DNA of 64,000 nucleotides from Bacteroidia bacterium (GTDB taxonomy: Bacteria; Bacteroidota; Bacteroidia; JAIBAJ01). Both the position numbers and the translations under genes were made by a program. Below are positions 61,192-64,000 of the stretch, in pieces (within the stretch, counting starts at the first letter, position 1; each line of letters starts with the position of its first letter). The stretch lies in assembly GCA_019695265.1 (NCBI GenBank), contig JAIBAJ010000003.1, positions 16,808-80,807 of the forward strand, written 5' to 3'. Below the pieces are notes generated by a model that was not told the origin of the DNA, made no database searches, and saw nothing but the letters and a program-made list of their open reading frames with translations.

Positions 61192-62127
61192 ATGAATCTT
61201 CATACTCATTGCCTCATCATCGGAAGCGGTCCTTCAGGTTATACCGCTGCTATATATGCTTCCAGAGCCGATTTGAAACCAATTATGCTTACCGGTTTGC
61301 AGCCTGGTGGTCAATTAACCATTACTACCGAAGTGGATAATTTCCCAGGTTATCCCGATGGTGTTCAAGGCCCCGAAATGATGGAAGATCTTCGCAAACA
61401 AGCCTTGCGTTTCGGAACCGATATTCGCTATGAAATGGCTACCAAAGTGGATTTCTCAAAAAGACCTTTCTCCGTTACCGTTGACGATAAGTATGAAATT
61501 ACAGCCGATTCTGTAATTGTATCAACAGGCGCCTCAGCCAAATGGTTGGGCCTTCCTTCCGAACAAACGTTTAATGGCTTTGGTGTCTCTGCTTGTGCTG
61601 TTTGTGATGGTTTTTTCTACCGTGGACAAGATGTAGCTATCGTTGGTGGTGGTGATACCGCGGCCGAAGAAGCTACTTACCTCGCAAAACTTTGCCGTAA
61701 AGTGTATATGCTTGTTAGAAAAGATGAATTAAGAGCTTCTAAAGCCATGCAAACCAGGGTGTTCAATACCAAAAATATTGAAGTTCTTTTTAACCATGAA
61801 ACCCTTGAAATCGTAGGCGAACAAACCGTTAATGGGGTAATGGTGAAAAATGTGCTTGAAAACAAAACCTATAAACTGGATGTAGGTGGTTTCTTCGTAG
61901 CAATTGGACATAAACCCAATACCGATATTTTCAAGGACTGGCTAACTATGGATGAAACCGGTTACATTAAAACAGTTCCTGGAAGTACCTTTACCAACAT
62001 CCCAGGCGTTTTTGCAGCAGGTGATGCCCAAGATAAGATCTATCGCCAGGCCGTTACGGCAGCAGGTTCAGGTTGCATGGCCGCCCTCGATGCCGAACGT
62101 TGGTTAGCCTCTGAAGGTATTCACTAA
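61192..62127 (+). CDS. trxB: Thioredoxin reductase
   Basis: The 311-residue flavoprotein has the FAD-binding IIGSGPSGYTAAIYASRA, the redox-active CAVCDG near 135-140, the NADPH-binding VGGGDTAAEEATYLA and the C-terminal GVFAAGDAQD. It reduces thioredoxin with NADPH in the cytosol. All key residues are present. Repeat copy G follows 60 bases after its stop, in the same orientation. Confidence 0.96.
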   Translation: MNLHTHCLIIGSGPSGYTAAIYASRADLKPIMLTGLQPGGQLTITTEVDNFPGYPDGVQGPEMMEDLRKQALRFGTDIRYEMATKVDFSKRPFSVTVDDKYEITADSVIVSTGASAKWLGLPSEQTFNGFGVSACAVCDGFFYRGQDVAIVGGGDTAAEEATYLAKLCRKVYMLVRKDELRASKAMQTRVFNTKNIEVLFNHETLEIVGEQTVNGVMVKNVLENKTYKLDVGGFFVAIGHKPNTDIFKDWLTMDETGYIKTVPGSTFTNIPGVFAAGDAQDKIYRQAVTAAGSGCMAALDAERWLASEGIH

Positions 62128-62186
62128 CCAGTACTTGTTTTCCACCTTTCTTAATTTTTGGTGGAGTTCATTCAGGATGATTAGTT

Positions 62187-62338
62187 TGCGGGCCCCCTTC
62201 CGCCTACATTCATATCTGCTTTTTTAATCTTTATTAATGCGGCGTTCGGGTCACGCTATCGGCTGTAGTCCTCGGCCCACTTGGCTAGCGCCGCGCAGGC
62301 CTGTGGGCTACTTGCCTCTATCGTTGCCCGAGGTGCAA
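62187..62338 (+). repeat. Interspersed structured element, copy G
   Basis: This is the clearest plus-strand copy. It has a GCGG/CCGC hairpin (62188-62203), an AT-rich spacer, then CGGGTCACGCTATCGGCTGT and its AGTCCTCG extension, GGCC (62274-62277) able to pair with GGCC (62298-62301), and TGTGGGCTACTTGCCTCTAT. GCGGCG (62239-62244) can pair with CGCCGC (62289-62294). It follows the trxB 3' end and lies between convergent genes. Confidence 0.88.
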
Positions 62339-62591
62339 CTCCAATCTGTAGTTTTTTATTCCGAGTTTAACCCAAATTCAGACAGGAGTTTCAGGTTAAT
62401 TTTGGGGTGAAGAAGTAGTGAACTATTTTGAACCCAAAAGTGTTCTAAAATCCTTGTATTTGAAGTAGTTGGAAGCCGTAATAGAATTCTATTGCAGCTT
62501 TTGGGTTTAATAAATTATTGGGAAGTAAAAAAACTTTTGCATAATGGCCCTCTTATTAACACTTGGATACTGCCATATCCTATTGTAAATT
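62339..62591. other. Gene-free stretch between repeat copy G and uvrA
   Basis: AT-rich sequence with a weak inverted repeat (AACCCAAATT near 62380 with AATTTTGGGG near 62400). No terminator for the minus-strand uvrA gene is evident, and no RNA gene or ORF with recognisable similarity was found. Confidence 0.4.
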
Positions 62592-64000
62592 TTAAGCTAA
62601 ATAGTGTCCGGTATACGATTGTTTACATTTTACCAAGTCTTCCGGGCTACCCTCAAATACAATATGACCGCCCTTTTCACCGCCCTCCGGCCCTAAGTCA
62701 ATAACCCAATCAGCACATTTTACCATTTCCATATTATGCTCTATGATGCATAAAGAATGTCCTTTGTCCAATAAGGCTTCCATCGATTTTAAAAGCTTTT
62801 TAATATCATGGAAATGGAGTCCGGTAGTCGGTTCATCAAAAATGAAAAAGGTAGGATTGCTTCCACTTCCTTTTTGTAAAAACGAGGCTAATTTTATTCG
62901 TTGAGCTTCTCCACCACTTAAGGTTGAACTGCTTTGTCCAAGTTGAACATAACCCAATCCAACATCGGCCAATGGTTTTAGTTTTTCGGTAATTTTCTTT
63001 TCATCCTTGAAAAATTCCATGGCTTCATCCACGGTAAGGTTTAATACATCAGCAATGCTTTTTTCATTATAACATACTTCCAGCACTTCATTCTTAAATC
63101 GTTTTCCTCCACATGTTTCACAGGGAAGGTGTATGTCGGCCATAAATTGCATTTCAATTACAACTTCTCCTTCCCCTTCGCACATTTCACATCGTCCGCC
63201 TTCCACATTGAAACTAAAATGAGAAGGTTTATACCCCCTAAGAACACTTAACTTTTGTGCGGCATACAATGCACGAATATCGTCGTATGCTTTTACAAAA
63301 GTTACCGGATTGCTTCTACTAGATCGACCAATTGGATTTTGGTCTACAAACTCTACTTGTGAAATACGCTTTATATCTCCTCCAATTCTTCCGGGAACAC
63401 TTTCTCCAAATGAATGGAGCACATTTTGAAGTTCAGCATAAAGAACTTTTTTCACCAAGGTGCTTTTGCCCGATCCACTTACTCCTGTTACCATGGTCAT
63501 TACCTGCAATGGGAACTTCACACTTACATTTTTTAGGTTATTGTCATTAGCATTGCTGACCTGAATATAATCCTTCCATTTCCGCCTTTTAGAAGGCAAG
63601 GCAATGGATTCTTTTCCATTTAAATACTTGGCTGTGAGGCTTCGGTTTTCCTTCTTTATTTCAGATAAATTTCCTTGAAAAACCAACTCTCCACCAAAGC
63701 TCCCGGCCTCCGGACCAATATCAATAAGTTCATCCGAAGCTTGCATAATATCTTCGTCATGTTCAACCACTATAACGGTATTTCCTAAATTTCGTAAGGA
63801 TTCTAATACCTTAATTAATCTGGCGGTATCTCTGGGATGCAAGCCTATACTTGGTTCATCTAAAATATACATACTTCCTACCAAACTGCTACCAAGTACA
63901 GTGGCCAGATTAATTCTTTGACTTTCTCCTCCGCTTAAGGAGTTGGAAAGTCGGTTCAAATTCAAATAACCTAAACCAACATCCTCCAAGTAGCTGATTC
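62592..64000 (-). CDS. uvrA: Excinuclease ABC subunit A, C-terminal half (cut by window edge)
   Basis: About 469 residues of the C-terminal half are present. They include the end of the first ABC module (LSGGESQRINLATVLGSS and LDEPSIGLHPRD), the second Walker A (VTGVSGSGKSTLV), the zinc finger (CEMCEGEGEV with CETCGGKRF) and the second signature LSGGEAQRIKLA with FDEPTTGLHFHD. UvrA recognises bulky DNA lesions in nucleotide excision repair. The frame continues past base 64000, so the gene is truncated only by the window. An internal ATG at 63989 is not the start. Confidence 0.96.
   Translation of the reverse strand, partial: ISYLEDVGLGYLNLNRLSNSLSGGESQRINLATVLGSSLVGSMYILDEPSIGLHPRDTARLIKVLESLRNLGNTVIVVEHDEDIMQASDELIDIGPEAGSFGGELVFQGNLSEIKKENRSLTAKYLNGKESIALPSKRRKWKDYIQVSNANDNNLKNVSVKFPLQVMTMVTGVSGSGKSTLVKKVLYAELQNVLHSFGESVPGRIGGDIKRISQVEFVDQNPIGRSSRSNPVTFVKAYDDIRALYAAQKLSVLRGYKPSHFSFNVEGGRCEMCEGEGEVVIEMQFMADIHLPCETCGGKRFKNEVLEVCYNEKSIADVLNLTVDEAMEFFKDEKKITEKLKPLADVGLGYVQLGQSSSTLSGGEAQRIKLASFLQKGSGSNPTFFIFDEPTTGLHFHDIKKLLKSMEALLDKGHSLCIIEHNMEMVKCADWVIDLGPEGGEKGGHIVFEGSPEDLVKCKQSYTGHYLA

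Overview
The window looks like chromosomal DNA of a member of the Bacteroidota, most likely flavobacteria-like. The evidence is AT-rich sequence, -7 promoter elements of the TAnnTTTG type, several secreted proteins ending in a type IX secretion sorting domain, a PorE-like OmpA-family protein, carotenoid genes of the heterodimeric-cyclase type, and the cluster tRNA-Thr/Tyr/Gly/Thr - tuf - tRNA-Trp - secE - nusG - rplKAJL - rpoBC. No rRNA, CRISPR array, transposase or prophage gene was seen.

Layout. 1-7.3 kb: end of an interspersed repeat, cyanophycin synthetase, a lipoprotein and an EVE protein, a gene-free stretch with two repeat families, an MBL-fold hydrolase and a THUMP RNA methyltransferase. 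7.4-14.3 kb: PorE-like protein, purM, a plug-only TonB-receptor-like protein, an ECF sigma factor with a membrane TPR partner, and a sigma-54 activator without an HTH. 14.4-28 kb: tRNA/tuf/ribosomal protein/RNA polymerase block with recognisable promoters, terminators and hairpins. 28-39.5 kb: repeat-rich gap after rpoC, Usp protein, nucleoside phosphorylase, GT51 transglycosylase, DoxX, a gpx-ohrR pair, a CotH-kinase type IX cargo and an oxidoreductase. 39.5-43.8 kb (minus strand): a compact cassette of PqqD-like protein, HprK-like kinase, two glycosyltransferases and a nucleotidyltransferase-like protein. 44-51 kb: type IX cargo, lycopene cyclase and carotenoid hydroxylase, nucleoid-associated protein, Ppx/GppA and fmt. 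51.3-55.2 kb (minus strand): a sugar-amidation operon (GT4, HisH2, HisF2, WbpG-like). 55.2-64 kb: DUF1573 protein, two type IX cargo proteins, terC, trxB and the 3' part of uvrA.

The feature least explained by ordinary annotation is a dispersed family of roughly 150-220 bp non-coding elements (seven clear copies, one diverged). They share a conserved core, but a stem in the middle keeps pairing while its sequence changes between copies, which suggests selection on structure. Four of the seven clear copies follow the 3' end of a gene in the same orientation. A second family of 81-83 bp near-perfect palindromes occurs three times, once inside a larger nested inverted-repeat structure after rpoC. 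The two protein cassettes most worth follow-up are the PqqD/HprK/glycosyltransferase cluster and the HisH2/HisF2/WbpG cluster, whose HisF paralogue has lost both canonical catalytic aspartates.
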